DNA of 64,000 nt, taken from positions 25,390 through 89,389 of the forward strand of contig JAGXNR010000003.1 of assembly GCA_019894875.1 (NCBI GenBank). The letters run 5' to 3'. Positions 54,201-62,908 of the stretch are shown piece after piece. The notes below the pieces were generated by a model. That model was not told the DNA's origin and searched no databases. It saw nothing but the letters and a program-made list of their open reading frames with translations. Source of the DNA: Promethearchaeota archaeon. Lineage in GTDB: Archaea > Asgardarchaeota > Lokiarchaeia > Sigynarchaeales > SOKP01. Position numbers and translations under genes: made by a program. Numbering within the stretch: the first letter of the stretch is position 1; each line of letters opens with the position of its first letter.

Positions 54201-55027
54201 GCCGAATTATTAATATCTTGCTCAGAGGGTAGATCTGATCCAAATAATTCAAAACTCATATTGATGGAATCAGCAATAGAAAAATCAAGATTAACAGAAG
54301 TTGAATTGAAATCATCTTTTGTTAATGTTTCTGAATCTGGGACTAAATAAGGTGCAACAAAACTATCTTCTAAAATAAAAGGGGTGGGAAAAAGAATTGG
54401 AAGCCCCATAGTGTTTTGACCAACACTTGTTGATAATGGCATTTTAATTTTCACAACATCTTGAGATGAATATTGACTCCAATACTCCCCCAAGGAGATA
54501 AAATCAAATAGCAAGGCATTAGCAGTCGAAACCCATTGATCCCCTGTATATTCATCAAAACATTCATATCTCCATAATGCATCTGCTATGTCATTAACTG
54601 AATTGTAGTCATAAATCCTAAATTTTTCTATTAACCCCGCAGCTCCAAATAATAATGGAAGAAGCGCATCTGAAAACTGACTGAGATCTAAATCATCAAC
54701 ATCCCCATCCATCATATTCTCAATTAAATCAGCTAAATCTTGAGGATCTATGCTCTCAGCTAGCTCTGCTAATTGTTCAAGTGATAAATATTGCAATAAT
54801 TCGGCTAAAAAATCAAGAGGGAGAGGAGGTACTACTAGTTCGGCATCTTCATATTCAGTATTAGCTTTTTCTTCACTAGGAAAAGGTCTTTGAGAACCAA
54901 AAATGAAGCTGGTTAAAACTACTGAGAAACCAAACAAACTAATTAATATAATAGCCACTAGTGCAACTCCAATAATTCTCTTCTTATTGATGGCGCTACC
55001 TAGTAATTCTTCCCTTAATTCTGACAT
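51221..55027 (-). CDS. Giant surface protein with degenerate transglutaminase-like domain and Ig-like repeats
   Basis: A 1268-aa protein with a single N-terminal anchor helix (17-43), a helical acidic segment (70-130), a transglutaminase-like core (about 320-455) and roughly eight tandem Ig-like beta domains to the C-terminus. In the core GKGVFSDFVSAFCVFSRAFG replaces the usual G-x-C catalytic motif, so Cys becomes F374. NIFNWAEIYVP has F428 where the catalytic His stands. WTQFDVTSGGG keeps the Asp (D449). Hence it is very likely a non-catalytic scaffold. The N-glycosylation sequons are abundant. It heads the MoxR/DUF58 cluster, where transglutaminase-like partners are typical. Confidence 0.75.
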   Translation of the reverse strand: MSELREELLGSAINKKRIIGVALVAIILISLFGFSVVLTSFIFGSQRPFPSEEKANTEYEDAELVVPPLPLDFLAELLQYLSLEQLAELAESIDPQDLADLIENMMDGDVDDLDLSQFSDALLPLLFGAAGLIEKFRIYDYNSVNDIADALWRYECFDEYTGDQWVSTANALLFDFISLGEYWSQYSSQDVVKIKMPLSTSVGQNTMGLPILFPTPFILEDSFVAPYLVPDSETLTKDDFNSTSVNLDFSIADSINMSFELFGSDLPSEQDINNSAVLVSAPPSTEYTNILNQYIQFPPDFNSYYTSQLNFQTHYDTLDLIIDNSNDNAFAIAIKIRNYLQSQFTFPESPDDYQSAPEGRDTVDWFLEQGKGVFSDFVSAFCVFSRAFGVASRFVDGFKTPNFFGQIEEIWDQSEGKDAIIIRYNNIFNWAEIYVPTEIDGDGMWTQFDVTSGGGGIVIPSTFNITVNSNFTAGIRGPVANLTAILTSSTNQSVGSREITFIDTTYGAVLGNATTNLNGTASILVNINSSQVVGPHIIVAQYGSAINWTMYTVYGDIEVNLTSVNPTMINRSISNTTRIQGFVNDPIANQRVKNATVEFVLLDEGTNNKIGFPFDTNYVNADENGDFDEFVKVNSWVPKGNYEIRVDFNGSWNGIPLAFGIMNDSSNRIDFNVTEETTYNLLFYINDFEAYNYESPTVTRYSTLKLKAILLNETGDPVEGEVVDFYDYSCNDFLIGSNITNINGITTFNYNVNNCIAGPNLLYSQYETFRNYSYFILDAPISINLNIWPEPHEINKTSPYNIFQIQGNINDTFNSKQIKYGQISIHMFDGPIEVYNLVLESGSLQSNEHGEIYAEFSVDSLTVAKNYTLQVWFNGTFNYPLPIPHFFNLFAYSNFSSYANADYELTVWDPSDVIIIFKIEGNHRSLFYNDGNPPATYNPGQIANFEVWINQGGLPAPSGSIVRLRDVYTNDILNSSEYDGTEGGYKQFIIEINSTAHHAGLHYIVVEYVDGPEIYPYNSTYIIINKTLTVDSILNDYVILRDVDAFTISGTISDLGEDLKGLEVEVILLDSNLNDVSYHLNLFDPKTQFINEDGTYSFSGEILLTCPQGEYNFVINFTGRIQHTDGSLFITLSNPFMISSNSSLMTIDITAVTQIDNLAYSLEYDIFPDKWVDGDTLYVVGNLTWDNNTGISWVIINVTIIDERDGTIVIYNYTILTDLFGGFNVSIYIDENDSWPTLKSDTEIIVSFDPIINGIDYVEPDEESIFPP

Positions 55028-55222
55028 ATTAACTTAAAGTGGGCTTTTATTATTATCGAAAAAAAGTTTAGAATATTAATCGAAATTATTATATAAATAA
55101 TTTTCTACATAATAAACAAATAATTTGAACTAATTTAAATTAATAATGGTTAGCTGTAATTCTTCTTCAAATAAATAAATTGCCGTTAAAACAAAAAAGA
55201 TGTAGAGAAAATTACCCCAAGC

Positions 55223-56200
55223 TCAGAATTCAAATCCACACTTGGTACATACAAGCTTTTTGGCATAAATCGGTTTCGGAATATAGCTTATTATCCGAGA
55301 TTTATCTTCAACTTCTTTGACAGCAAACCCTGAAGCACCACAGTTTGGGCATAATCTTCTTCCCGTTCCTGTTGGTATAGCGGGACTTGGCGTAGGTGTT
55401 GTAGGAGAGCTATAAGTTGAGCTAGGCTCATATCCGGGTGTTGATTGAGCGGTAATTCCTTGTGCTAAGCTTGATGGCATTACAGCTTTAGGCTCTTTAA
55501 GTTCGTTGATTCTTCTATCCCTATAGGCTACTTCTTCCTGTAATTTAGTAATTTGAGCTTGTAATGGACCAATTTGTTGTTGTAACACTGAATTATTTTG
55601 TTGTAAGTCTTGAACTTGCTGTTGTAGGCCTGGGATATGTGCTTGTAACTGAGCATTCTCGTCAGTAAGTTGATTAACTTGCTTTTGGTAGGCTTCAGCA
55701 GAAGTTTGAAGGGATTGGATTTGACTTTTTAAATGATTAATTTGATTGTCTTTTTCAAGAAGATGTGCATTTAATGTTGAACTTTGAGTATTAATCTCAT
55801 TTAAACTGCTTTGCAATTGAATAATTTTTGATTCCCTTTCTTCAAGTTGAGTCAACACAGATTTATATTCTTCCTGTGAAGGGCCAGTAGAGATTGATGG
55901 TATAGATGTAGATGTAAGAGGGGGCGTAGAGTTAAAAGAAGGTTGGTTAGGTGTTTCAACTACAGGAGGTATTGTGTTTATAATCGGAGGGGGTGGAGGT
56001 GTTTCTAAGGGGGGTGGAGTTAACGGTTGTTCTGGCGAGGGACGTATTGGCGGTGGTGGTACTGAAGGTGGTGGCATTGAGGGAGGTGGCATTGAGGGAG
56101 AGGGTGTTGTAGGAGTTATTGAGGGAGGTGGCATTGGAGGTGGTGATATTGATTTTTTTTCTTTTTCTTCTTCATCTTCTCTCTCATATTCGTACGACAA
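55223..56200 (-). CDS. Proline-rich / coiled-coil / zinc-ribbon protein
   Basis: A 325-aa protein with three regions. Residues 17-90 are a low-complexity polyproline tract (repeats of PPPSMPPP type). Residues 110-235 are a long glutamine-rich coiled coil with regular heptads. Residues about 280-325 form a zinc ribbon with CPNCGASGF and VCTKCGFEF. I know no family with this combination. Polyproline stretches are ligands of profilin, which Asgard archaea encode, so a cytoskeletal link is conceivable but unproven. The gene stands alone between the surface cluster and the HDAC genes. The start ATG 56200 precedes an acidic run. Confidence 0.6.
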   Translation of the reverse strand: MSYEYEREDEEEKEKKSISPPPMPPPSITPTTPSPSMPPPSMPPPSVPPPPIRPSPEQPLTPPPLETPPPPPIINTIPPVVETPNQPSFNSTPPLTSTSIPSISTGPSQEEYKSVLTQLEERESKIIQLQSSLNEINTQSSTLNAHLLEKDNQINHLKSQIQSLQTSAEAYQKQVNQLTDENAQLQAHIPGLQQQVQDLQQNNSVLQQQIGPLQAQITKLQEEVAYRDRRINELKEPKAVMPSSLAQGITAQSTPGYEPSSTYSSPTTPTPSPAIPTGTGRRLCPNCGASGFAVKEVEDKSRIISYIPKPIYAKKLVCTKCGFEF

Positions 56201-56316
56201 AATGATCTCCTTATCTATTTTTATGATATAATAATTGGTTATTTATCTTTAATATAGTATTTAAGTTTATAAATTAATGTATAATTGAAATATGTAAATA
56301 TTTCGAGTGAAGAACT

Positions 56317-56878
56317 TTAAAAGCAAGCCCAATAAGGTTTTAATTTTTCTTTTAAGGCGGGGATTAATCTTTTGTTAAAATAATTTAACAATTCGGATCT
56401 AGATTTTCTTGGTTGTTCTTTTATTAAACTCTCATCCTCATCATTAAGAACTTTTAAACAGTTATAAACAGCTCGAGCTTGTTTATCCAATTCATATCCA
56501 CCTTCTAATGTTAGTAAAATCCTATTATTTGCATATTTTTGTGCGATTGTTTTAATTTTTTTTTAATAATTTGCAGGTGCTTGGTATGTCCAATTCATAT
56601 CAGTATTTCTATCTGTCCAATGGGTATCAAAACCGGCTGAAATGAGTATAAATTCTGGTTTAAACTCTTTACAGATAGGCTCAATAATTTCATCAAAAAA
56701 GATAGGAATAGCATCATCAGTAGAGCCAGCGGGCATTGGATAATTAATAATCTTGCCTGTTCCTTTACCAGTGCCAATCTCATTATAGTTGCCTGTACCT
56801 GGATAAAAATTACCATATTGATGTGAATTAAACATGACTAATTCACCTGATTCCGATTTGGAACCTGGATAAAAAATC
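56317..56878 (-). pseudogene. Truncated tandem copy of the HDAC-family gene with one nonsense codon
   Basis: Begins directly after the stop of the intact HDAC gene. The frame reads IFYPGSKSESGELVMFNSHQ, then GKIINYPMPAGSTDD, EFILISAGFDTHWTD, QAPANY, a TAA stop at 56563-56565, then continues in the same frame with RILLTLEGGYELDKQARAVYNC to a final stop at 56317. It corresponds to residues about 177-362 of the intact protein. The N-terminal half, including the catalytic His pair and two zinc ligands, is missing. A TTA to TAA change next to a poly-A tract broke the remainder. It cannot be a working deacetylase. Confidence 0.85.
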
Positions 56879-57967
56879 TTAGAAACAATTCCAATATGGA
56901 CTTAGTTCTTCCTTTAATGCCGGGAACAACTTTTTGTTAACGTAATCGATCACTTCCTTTTTTGAATCACGAGATTCTTCTTGTATTACCTGATTTTCTT
57001 CATTATTAAGTACCCTTAAACAATTGTATACTGCCTTGGCTTGTTTGTCAACTTCATAACCCCCTTCAAGGGTTATTAGTATCCTATCATTAGCAAATTT
57101 TTCTGCAACTTTTTTAATCTCTTTTAGGTAATTTGCTGGTGCTTGAATAGTCCAACCCATATTTGTTAATCGATCTGTCCAATGAGTGTCGAACCCAGCC
57201 GATATGAGTATAAATTCAGGTTTGAATTCATTGCATATAGGAGATAGAATTTCATTAAAATAGGATATAATTATATCTTCTGTTGCCATAGGGGGCATGG
57301 GGAAGTTAATAATCTTTCCCTCACCTTTTCCTGAACCGGTTTCATCTATAAACCCACTACCGGGGTAAAGGGTTCTACCGTCTTGATGAGAGTTAAACAA
57401 AATTATCTCACCACTCTCGGAGCCATTAAAAAAGATCGATTGTGTCCCATTCCCATGGTGACAATCCCAATCAATTATAGCAATTCTTTTGATATTTTTT
57501 TTTCTGAAAAGATATTCTGCTGTAATAGCTATATTATTGAAAATGCAAAAACCGGAGAATTTATCAGAATTCGAATGATGTCCGGGAGGTCTTACCAATG
57601 CAAATGCATTTTTTATATTGCCATCCATAATCTGATCTGCAGCTTCTAAATTTCCACCGACTGAATATAAGGATGCTTCATAAGTTTTAGGTGATATAGC
57701 TGTATCAGCATCAAAATATTGAATTCGATGTGTTTTTGAACTTAAATCACATAAATTTTGTATTTCCTTTATTAATCTCTCTGTATGTACATATCTTATC
57801 TGGTCTAATGTTGCTTTCCTTGGCTTAATAATAGTATAATTTGGATCGTCCAACACTCCTTTCTCTTTTAAGAAATTCATGATTGTTATTAATCTTTTAG
57901 GACTCTCCGGATCTGTTCCTGTTTGATGTTCTAAATATATGGGGTCGTAAACAATTCCTATAGTCAT
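56879..57967 (-). CDS. Histone-deacetylase-family (AcuC/class II-like) amidohydrolase
   Basis: A 362-aa arginase/deacetylase-fold zinc hydrolase. Visible active-site elements: RPPGHHSN (H130/H131), IDWDCHHGNGTQ (D166, zinc ligands D168 and H170), SAGFDTHW (zinc ligand D260) and LEGGYE (catalytic Tyr304). Such enzymes remove acetyl groups from lysines or polyamines. Asgard substrates are unknown but could include histones or small molecules. A decayed 3' copy of this gene follows immediately, so a tandem duplication occurred. It is preceded by a winged-helix gene on the same strand. Confidence 0.85.
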   Translation of the reverse strand: MTIGIVYDPIYLEHQTGTDPESPKRLITIMNFLKEKGVLDDPNYTIIKPRKATLDQIRYVHTERLIKEIQNLCDLSSKTHRIQYFDADTAISPKTYEASLYSVGGNLEAADQIMDGNIKNAFALVRPPGHHSNSDKFSGFCIFNNIAITAEYLFRKKNIKRIAIIDWDCHHGNGTQSIFFNGSESGEIILFNSHQDGRTLYPGSGFIDETGSGKGEGKIINFPMPPMATEDIIISYFNEILSPICNEFKPEFILISAGFDTHWTDRLTNMGWTIQAPANYLKEIKKVAEKFANDRILITLEGGYEVDKQAKAVYNCLRVLNNEENQVIQEESRDSKKEVIDYVNKKLFPALKEELSPYWNCF

Positions 57968-58045
57968 GATGTCAAATATAGACTGTTTGAATAATATACT
58001 TTATGTTAAACTAATATTTTTTAATTTATCAAAAAAAGCAAGATT

Positions 58046-58360
58046 TTAATTGGAAATTCTAAATTTTGTTAAGTATTCGTTATATCCAATGTTATAATAC
58101 TTTTTATATTTTTTTATGATTTTTTTTGAAATTTCTTTTCCATCATTATGTAACTTATATATTCTAGCATTTCTATATCCAATCCTATCAATACTTACTA
58201 AGCCATTGTTTTCAAGATATTTCAACCAACGTTTTACTTTATGAACACTGTATGCAGTTAAGTTTTGTAATTCTTTCACAGTGAATTCATTTTTATACCT
58301 AGTTTCGGTTAGATGATAAGCATCTAACATTATTTTTTCCCAAATTTCAAACTTTATCAA
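58046..58360 (-). CDS. Winged-helix DNA-binding protein, N-terminus uncertain
   Basis: At least 104 aa. FTVKELQNLTAYSVHKVKRWLKYLENNGLVSIDRI forms a winged helix typical of archaeal regulators, with a lysine-rich tail. TTG 58360 is the first conventional start, but the frame is open upstream to TGA 58517-58519 (52 further codons) and that stretch looks coding (SSILAKIIYKITDPLIKFEIWEKI-like composition). No ATG/GTG/TTG occurs there, so either a near-cognate start or a decayed 5' part is possible. The gene is 86 bp from the HDAC gene downstream and is a candidate regulator of it. Confidence 0.6.
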   Translation of the reverse strand: MIKFEIWEKIMLDAYHLTETRYKNEFTVKELQNLTAYSVHKVKRWLKYLENNGLVSIDRIGYRNARIYKLHNDGKEISKKIIKKYKKYYNIGYNEYLTKFRISN

Positions 58361-58634
58361 TGGATCAGTAATTTTATATATTATTTTAGCTAAAATTGAG
58401 GATCTATCATTAAAAGCTAAATATGGAGAAAACTTTTTAAATTTCGCTAAGATAGTACCGTTTATGTTCCCAGTTCTTAATTTATATAAAGATAGGAAAG
58501 ATAAAAAATCTAAAGATCAATTAATAAGTAAGAATTGAAAAATCTTTAATGAAATCTGGAAAGCTGATAAAAAATCCGTTCTAAATTTAATTATATATAA
58601 ACTTAAAAAAGTTTCTTCATAAAAATAATTATAT

Positions 58635-59159
58635 ATGGACAATACCAAGAGATTTACTCTGAAAATTATTGTAATCGGCGAGGCGGCAGTTGGTAAGACC
58701 AGTTTGGTCAAAAGATTTGTATCTGGACAATTTACTACAGATTATCGCTCCAGTATTGGCACAAATATCTTTACAAAAAAGATTACTTTAGAAAATAACA
58801 CAGAAATAACACTTCAACTCTGGGATATTGCCGGACAAGAACGGTGGATAAATATGAGACGTCCATATTATTCTGGGGCAAAAGGAGTAATAATTGTTGG
58901 GGATTTAGCAAGACTCAACACATTTGACCAGATTGAAAAATTCTGGGTGCCTGATTTAAATCGATATTGTTCTGCTATACCAATTATTTTGATTGCGAAT
59001 AAAACTGATTTATCATATGAAATAGAAAAACGATATATTGAATCATTAGGGGAGCGTATAAATACTAGTTCAATTATTTTTACATCAGCAAAATCAGGTG
59101 ATAACGTAGAATTGGCATTCAAGTTGATAGCTCAACACGTGATTAACTATCTTTACTAA
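58635..59159 (+). CDS. Ras/Rab-like small GTPase
   Basis: A 174-aa P-loop GTPase. G1 is GEAAVGKTS (15-23), switch-I Thr is T43 in IGTNIF, G3 is WDIAGQE (63-69) with the Ras-type catalytic Gln (AGQE), G4 is NKTD (122-125) and G5 is TSAK (150-153). It ends NYLY with no C-terminal cysteine, so it is not prenylated, and it has no amphipathic extension. Asgard genomes carry large families of such GTPases. It stands alone on the plus strand between leftward genes. Roadblock and TRAPP-like candidates for its regulation are elsewhere in the window. Confidence 0.93.
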   Translation: MDNTKRFTLKIIVIGEAAVGKTSLVKRFVSGQFTTDYRSSIGTNIFTKKITLENNTEITLQLWDIAGQERWINMRRPYYSGAKGVIIVGDLARLNTFDQIEKFWVPDLNRYCSAIPIILIANKTDLSYEIEKRYIESLGERINTSSIIFTSAKSGDNVELAFKLIAQHVINYLY

Positions 59160-59167
59160 TTTTTTTT
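59160..59167 (+). terminator. T8 run after the small GTPase gene
   Basis: Eight T begin with the base after the TAA stop, in the 42-bp gap to the convergent MCM gene. This is the archaeal T-run terminator type. Confidence 0.4.
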
Positions 59168-59201
59168 AGTTATACAAGAAAAATTAGAAAAATTCAAAAA
59201 A

Positions 59202-62200
59202 TTAGAGTGATTCTTTATTTGTGAATTTGATAAATCCACTTTTTGGTTCATAAAGGGTTCCTTCTTTTATCAATTCTTCAATCGCATTTTCGATAAATTT
59301 CTTATCTAGTTTCTCTTCTAAATCTAAGATTTGAATTATATTAATTCTCTCTAACGGTTTCCAGCTATTTTCCTCATATATTTCTTTAAGTCTGTTCATT
59401 AGGGCCTCAAGTCTGTTCAAATTACTTCTTGATTGTCCAACAAAGATTCTATCCATATCAATTTTCCCAGAAGTTTCATCGTAACCAGTATCTTTAAGGA
59501 ATCTTTTAAATAATTGCATGATATCTCCCACGTCTTCTTTAGTAACCTTGTCTCTTAATGCCATTTTTGCATAAGCCTCACTTAACCTCACAAGAGCATC
59601 CAAGTTTCTAGCTAAGATCGAAATAATTGCATCCTCACTATCATATTGACCTCTTAATTCCAAATAAAATTCTTTTATTCTTTCTTTAGCTTCATCCGAT
59701 AGAATGGGGTGACATGTTCTTTTAGCATGTTTAATGTATTTTTTTAAAAGGTCCTTATGGATTGGTGCCGTGTTGTCACCATGATCATCAAATTCCTCTT
59801 CTGGCTTAATCATAGCATTTTTCAAAATAAATTCCGCCATTTGGGCATCTTCAGCAGAATTAGGTCGGTCTACTACAACAAAGATTAGATCAAAACGAGA
59901 TAATAGAGATGGTGGCAGACGAATGTTTTGCGTAGGTGTTTTATATCTATCATATCTTCCGGAATGTGGATTAGCAGCCGCAATAATGGCTGTTTGAGCT
60001 TTTAAAGTAGCCACTATACCTGCTTTGGCAATACTTACCGTATTATGTAGAACAATTCCTTGGCTAATAAATGTGTGATTTGGTTCTACTGTTATATCAT
60101 AAACCCACGGTGTATAAATCTTTTCCTTATTTTGGATACACTCAATTTGCTTAATTCTATCCCAATATATGTCTGATTCTATTAAAGAGTTTAAATAGTT
60201 GATTTTTGCTTCAACTTTTTTCATTTCAGTTTTAAGAGCGGAAACTATCTTTAATTTACAATTTTCTCTCTGTTTTTTGTCATATCCTCCTCTTTCATAA
60301 TAATCAATATTACTTCGATTAAGACCCGTGATTTGTGCTAGAATCGCCTGAGAATACCCCGTTTCATCTCTAATTTCTTGAATATCAATATTTTTATCAA
60401 GTGTTTTTAGAATTTTTAAGAATTTATGTTTGATTAGAGTTAACTCTTTTTGAAAAACATTGCGAGTAATCCCATGATTTTCTTTTAAATGTCGATGGAA
60501 ATACCCATCGTATGTTATTGCTAATTTATGCTTAAGATTAATAATCATTTCAATTATTGAATTTGGAAATATGTCATGATGATGTGTCTTAGGTCTATCA
60601 GGCTTAATTAAATTTCTGATTTTTTTAATTCTATGATCGTTATCTTGAATAATCTCTTCATAGAATTGAATTAATGACTGTGCACGAATGTAGACTTTAT
60701 AGGAATCATTATACTTGTCATAAGTAATTCGAGAGTGAAGTCCCAATTTCAAGAGTAAATCTTGATAATCAGCACATAAACCTTTAGAAGCAGTCCGATA
60801 ACATATTGCGGTAGATTCTACACTTCCATCACCTTTAAAAGCACTAATCAAGAATTCCTTGATTATCTTACGACTGCTGGATAATATTTTATTTGGTGCA
60901 CGTTTAAATTTTGATTTTGTCATAACTTCTGGAAAATTCTCTATCATCCATTCATACAAATTAACTGATATATACCTAAGTGTTTTTAATCCATCATCCC
61001 TTTCATTTATAGAAGGTTCGATATTAAACTCATCTTTCATCAATTTATAAAAATCTTTAAGTAAAATGTCATCCATATTTGAAAATCCTATTTCTGCCCC
61101 AGAACCTTTATAACTATGGCCTTCACTAACTATATATCCAAGCACTCTTCCTAATTTAGGAGTTAAATGTCTTGGCATGGTCAATTCCTTAGCTAGCGGA
61201 TGATTTGAGCCATTGTCATCATGTAGTTCAATAATATCACTTGAATTTGGTAAATATTTCGGTATTGGGATGAAATCATCTTTAACACAATCTTTTGCAC
61301 AAATGCAGCTTAAAATACCTTCTCGAAACGCGAATATTGGATGTTCAGGTGTAACTATTATTGATCTCCCATTAGTAAATGTAATTTTATAAAAATGGGT
61401 GGGTGCTTTATGACGACTTACTCGATCTACATTAGTCTTAAATATTTTCTTAAAGTCACTTGTGAAAATTTTTAAATCATTAAATGGTAAAATTTCACAA
61501 TCTTTACCATATATTATTTTATCTTTATTTTGTTTCATTAATTTATTGATAAATTCTCCGATAACAATTCGTCTACCATCTGCACTCAAAATTTCAGTAT
61601 TATAATGATAAGATTGTTGTTCCATTGCCTCATGTAAAGCTGAGCGATCTGCTGTGTCCATTTTATCGAATTCATCGATAGCAGCTATCCCTCCATTAGC
61701 AAGTACCACAACACCTGCTTCAAGGTTCATTTGTCCTGTTTCTCCTTCCTTTATGACAGCAGCAGTAAGTCCAACTCCTGTTGATCCTTTACCAGAAGTA
61801 TATAATCCTCTCGGGGATACATCGACAGCACCTTTTAGAATTTCTGATTTTCCAGTACCAGGGTCACCCACGACGAGAAAGTGAAGATCACCTCGTTTAT
61901 ATCCTCCACCTAGTTTTTTTCTTCTTGTTCCTCCAAATAGACTCAAGGCACATGCCATTTTTAATTGATCACGACCATATATACTAGGACTAATTGAACG
62001 AGCGATTTTTTTTTGGATCATCGGTTCTTTTGACAATTCTTCTATTTTTTTTTTATCTTCCTTTGAGAGATCAGTAATATGTTCACTTTTATCTTCAGGA
62101 TCAATAAAATTGACATCAATGAAGGTTTTGAATAAAGTAGAGTTATAACTTTGGGTTGATTGAGCTAAAACGGATTTATATGTGCCCATTAACTTTATTC

Positions 62201-62903
62201 TATCCCCCGGTTTAACTGAATCAACTAAGTCATGTGTCAAAATTGCTTGAACTGATCTGGGAATTCTTCCAGGTGGTAAATCTTCCGGAATTTCTTGGAT
62301 CATGATACTTTGCCAATCAATAAATTCTGAACTTTTTGAGATTAACCTGAAATCTGATTGAGTTTTAGCTTTGCATTGCTGATTAATGCAAAAATTGGGC
62401 CATTTAATTCTTGAAGTTAGTTGAATTACCTCAAATGTGCTCCCACATAACGCACATTCAAAAGTAGCTTTTATTATTTTTGGTCTAATAGTTGAACTTC
62501 TGATCAAAATCCCATTTGACCAAATAAAATTATCTATATTTTTTGCTCTAAGTCCTCTTAGGTTAATAAATAACGGGCATTTCTTATCATTAGTTGTAAC
62601 CCTCACAAAGTAAGTTTGATTGTTTAATACTATTCCTTGGAATTTTAAACTGTTTTTAAATGCCTCAATAGCATCTTCTAATACCGACTCAGGATCGGTT
62701 TTTAGTTTATCTGCAATTTGGGGATCAAAGGCTAATAAATCCTCATAAAAAACTACTAATGTCTTTCCCCCCTTTGAGATTATATCGTTAATTTGATCTA
62801 AGTATTTATATACACCAGGTTTTTCTTGAAACAGACGATAAAAATCTTCAAACTTTTGAATTCTGTTTATTGGAATTGTCGGATTAGAAAGTGGGATTGT
62901 CGT
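59202..62903 (-). CDS. mcm: Replicative helicase MCM containing an intein
   Basis: About 1233 aa before splicing, about 709 after. The N-terminal domain includes KFEDFYRLFQEKPGVYKYLDQI and FYEDLLAFDPQIADKL, then a zinc ribbon (CALCGSTFEV...NFCINQQC). The AAA+ core has FLVVGDPGTGKSE (Walker A), GGIAAIDEFDKMD (Walker B), HEAMEQQ|TVSIAKAGI with the intein at the bar, AAANPHSGRYD (sensor 1), LSRFDLIF (arginine finger), and a C-terminal winged helix. ATG is lacking. The first GTG (62606) would remove the A-domain, while the frame extends clearly to the TGA at 62910. Near-cognates ACG 62903 or ATC 62897 follow a GAGTGAT motif. Confidence 0.9.
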   Translation of the reverse strand, partial: TTIPLSNPTIPINRIQKFEDFYRLFQEKPGVYKYLDQINDIISKGGKTLVVFYEDLLAFDPQIADKLKTDPESVLEDAIEAFKNSLKFQGIVLNNQTYFVRVTTNDKKCPLFINLRGLRAKNIDNFIWSNGILIRSSTIRPKIIKATFECALCGSTFEVIQLTSRIKWPNFCINQQCKAKTQSDFRLISKSSEFIDWQSIMIQEIPEDLPPGRIPRSVQAILTHDLVDSVKPGDRIKLMGTYKSVLAQSTQSYNSTLFKTFIDVNFIDPEDKSEHITDLSKEDKKKIEELSKEPMIQKKIARSISPSIYGRDQLKMACALSLFGGTRRKKLGGGYKRGDLHFLVVGDPGTGKSEILKGAVDVSPRGLYTSGKGSTGVGLTAAVIKEGETGQMNLEAGVVVLANGGIAAIDEFDKMDTADRSALHEAMEQQSYHYNTEILSADGRRIVIGEFINKLMKQNKDKIIYGKDCEILPFNDLKIFTSDFKKIFKTNVDRVSRHKAPTHFYKITFTNGRSIIVTPEHPIFAFREGILSCICAKDCVKDDFIPIPKYLPNSSDIIELHDDNGSNHPLAKELTMPRHLTPKLGRVLGYIVSEGHSYKGSGAEIGFSNMDDILLKDFYKLMKDEFNIEPSINERDDGLKTLRYISVNLYEWMIENFPEVMTKSKFKRAPNKILSSSRKIIKEFLISAFKGDGSVESTAICYRTASKGLCADYQDLLLKLGLHSRITYDKYNDSYKVYIRAQSLIQFYEEIIQDNDHRIKKIRNLIKPDRPKTHHHDIFPNSIIEMIINLKHKLAITYDGYFHRHLKENHGITRNVFQKELTLIKHKFLKILKTLDKNIDIQEIRDETGYSQAILAQITGLNRSNIDYYERGGYDKKQRENCKLKIVSALKTEMKKVEAKINYLNSLIESDIYWDRIKQIECIQNKEKIYTPWVYDITVEPNHTFISQGIVLHNTVSIAKAGIVATLKAQTAIIAAANPHSGRYDRYKTPTQNIRLPPSLLSRFDLIFVVVDRPNSAEDAQMAEFILKNAMIKPEEEFDDHGDNTAPIHKDLLKKYIKHAKRTCHPILSDEAKERIKEFYLELRGQYDSEDAIISILARNLDALVRLSEAYAKMALRDKVTKEDVGDIMQLFKRFLKDTGYDETSGKIDMDRIFVGQSRSNLNRLEALMNRLKEIYEENSWKPLERINIIQILDLEEKLDKKFIENAIEELIKEGTLYEPKSGFIKFTNKESL
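60042..61613 (-). mobile_element. Class 1 intein with LAGLIDADG homing endonuclease in MCM
   Basis: 524 aa inserted between HEAMEQQ and TVSIAKAG. The first residue is Ser (SYHYNTEILSADG, block A). Block B is SIIVTPEHPIF with T-x2-H. The end is VYDITVEPNHTFISQGIVLHN with penultimate His and final Asn, then Thr as the +1 residue, so all splicing residues are present. Between them are the LAGLIDADG motifs LGYIVSEGHS and LISAFKGDGSV, and an HTH-like stretch (SQAILAQITGLNRSNIDYYERGG). The nucleophile is Ser, where Cys is commoner. The endonuclease motifs look intact, so it may still be mobile. Confidence 0.92.
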
Positions 62904-62908
62904 GTCAA

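Noticed and set aside
55974..56231. Glycine-rich plus-strand ORF
   Set aside because: It is the reverse complement of the polyproline tract of the minus-strand gene.
56563..56835. Separate small HDAC-like gene
   Set aside because: It lacks the N-terminal half of the active site and shows in-frame homology beyond its stop, so it is part of a pseudogene.
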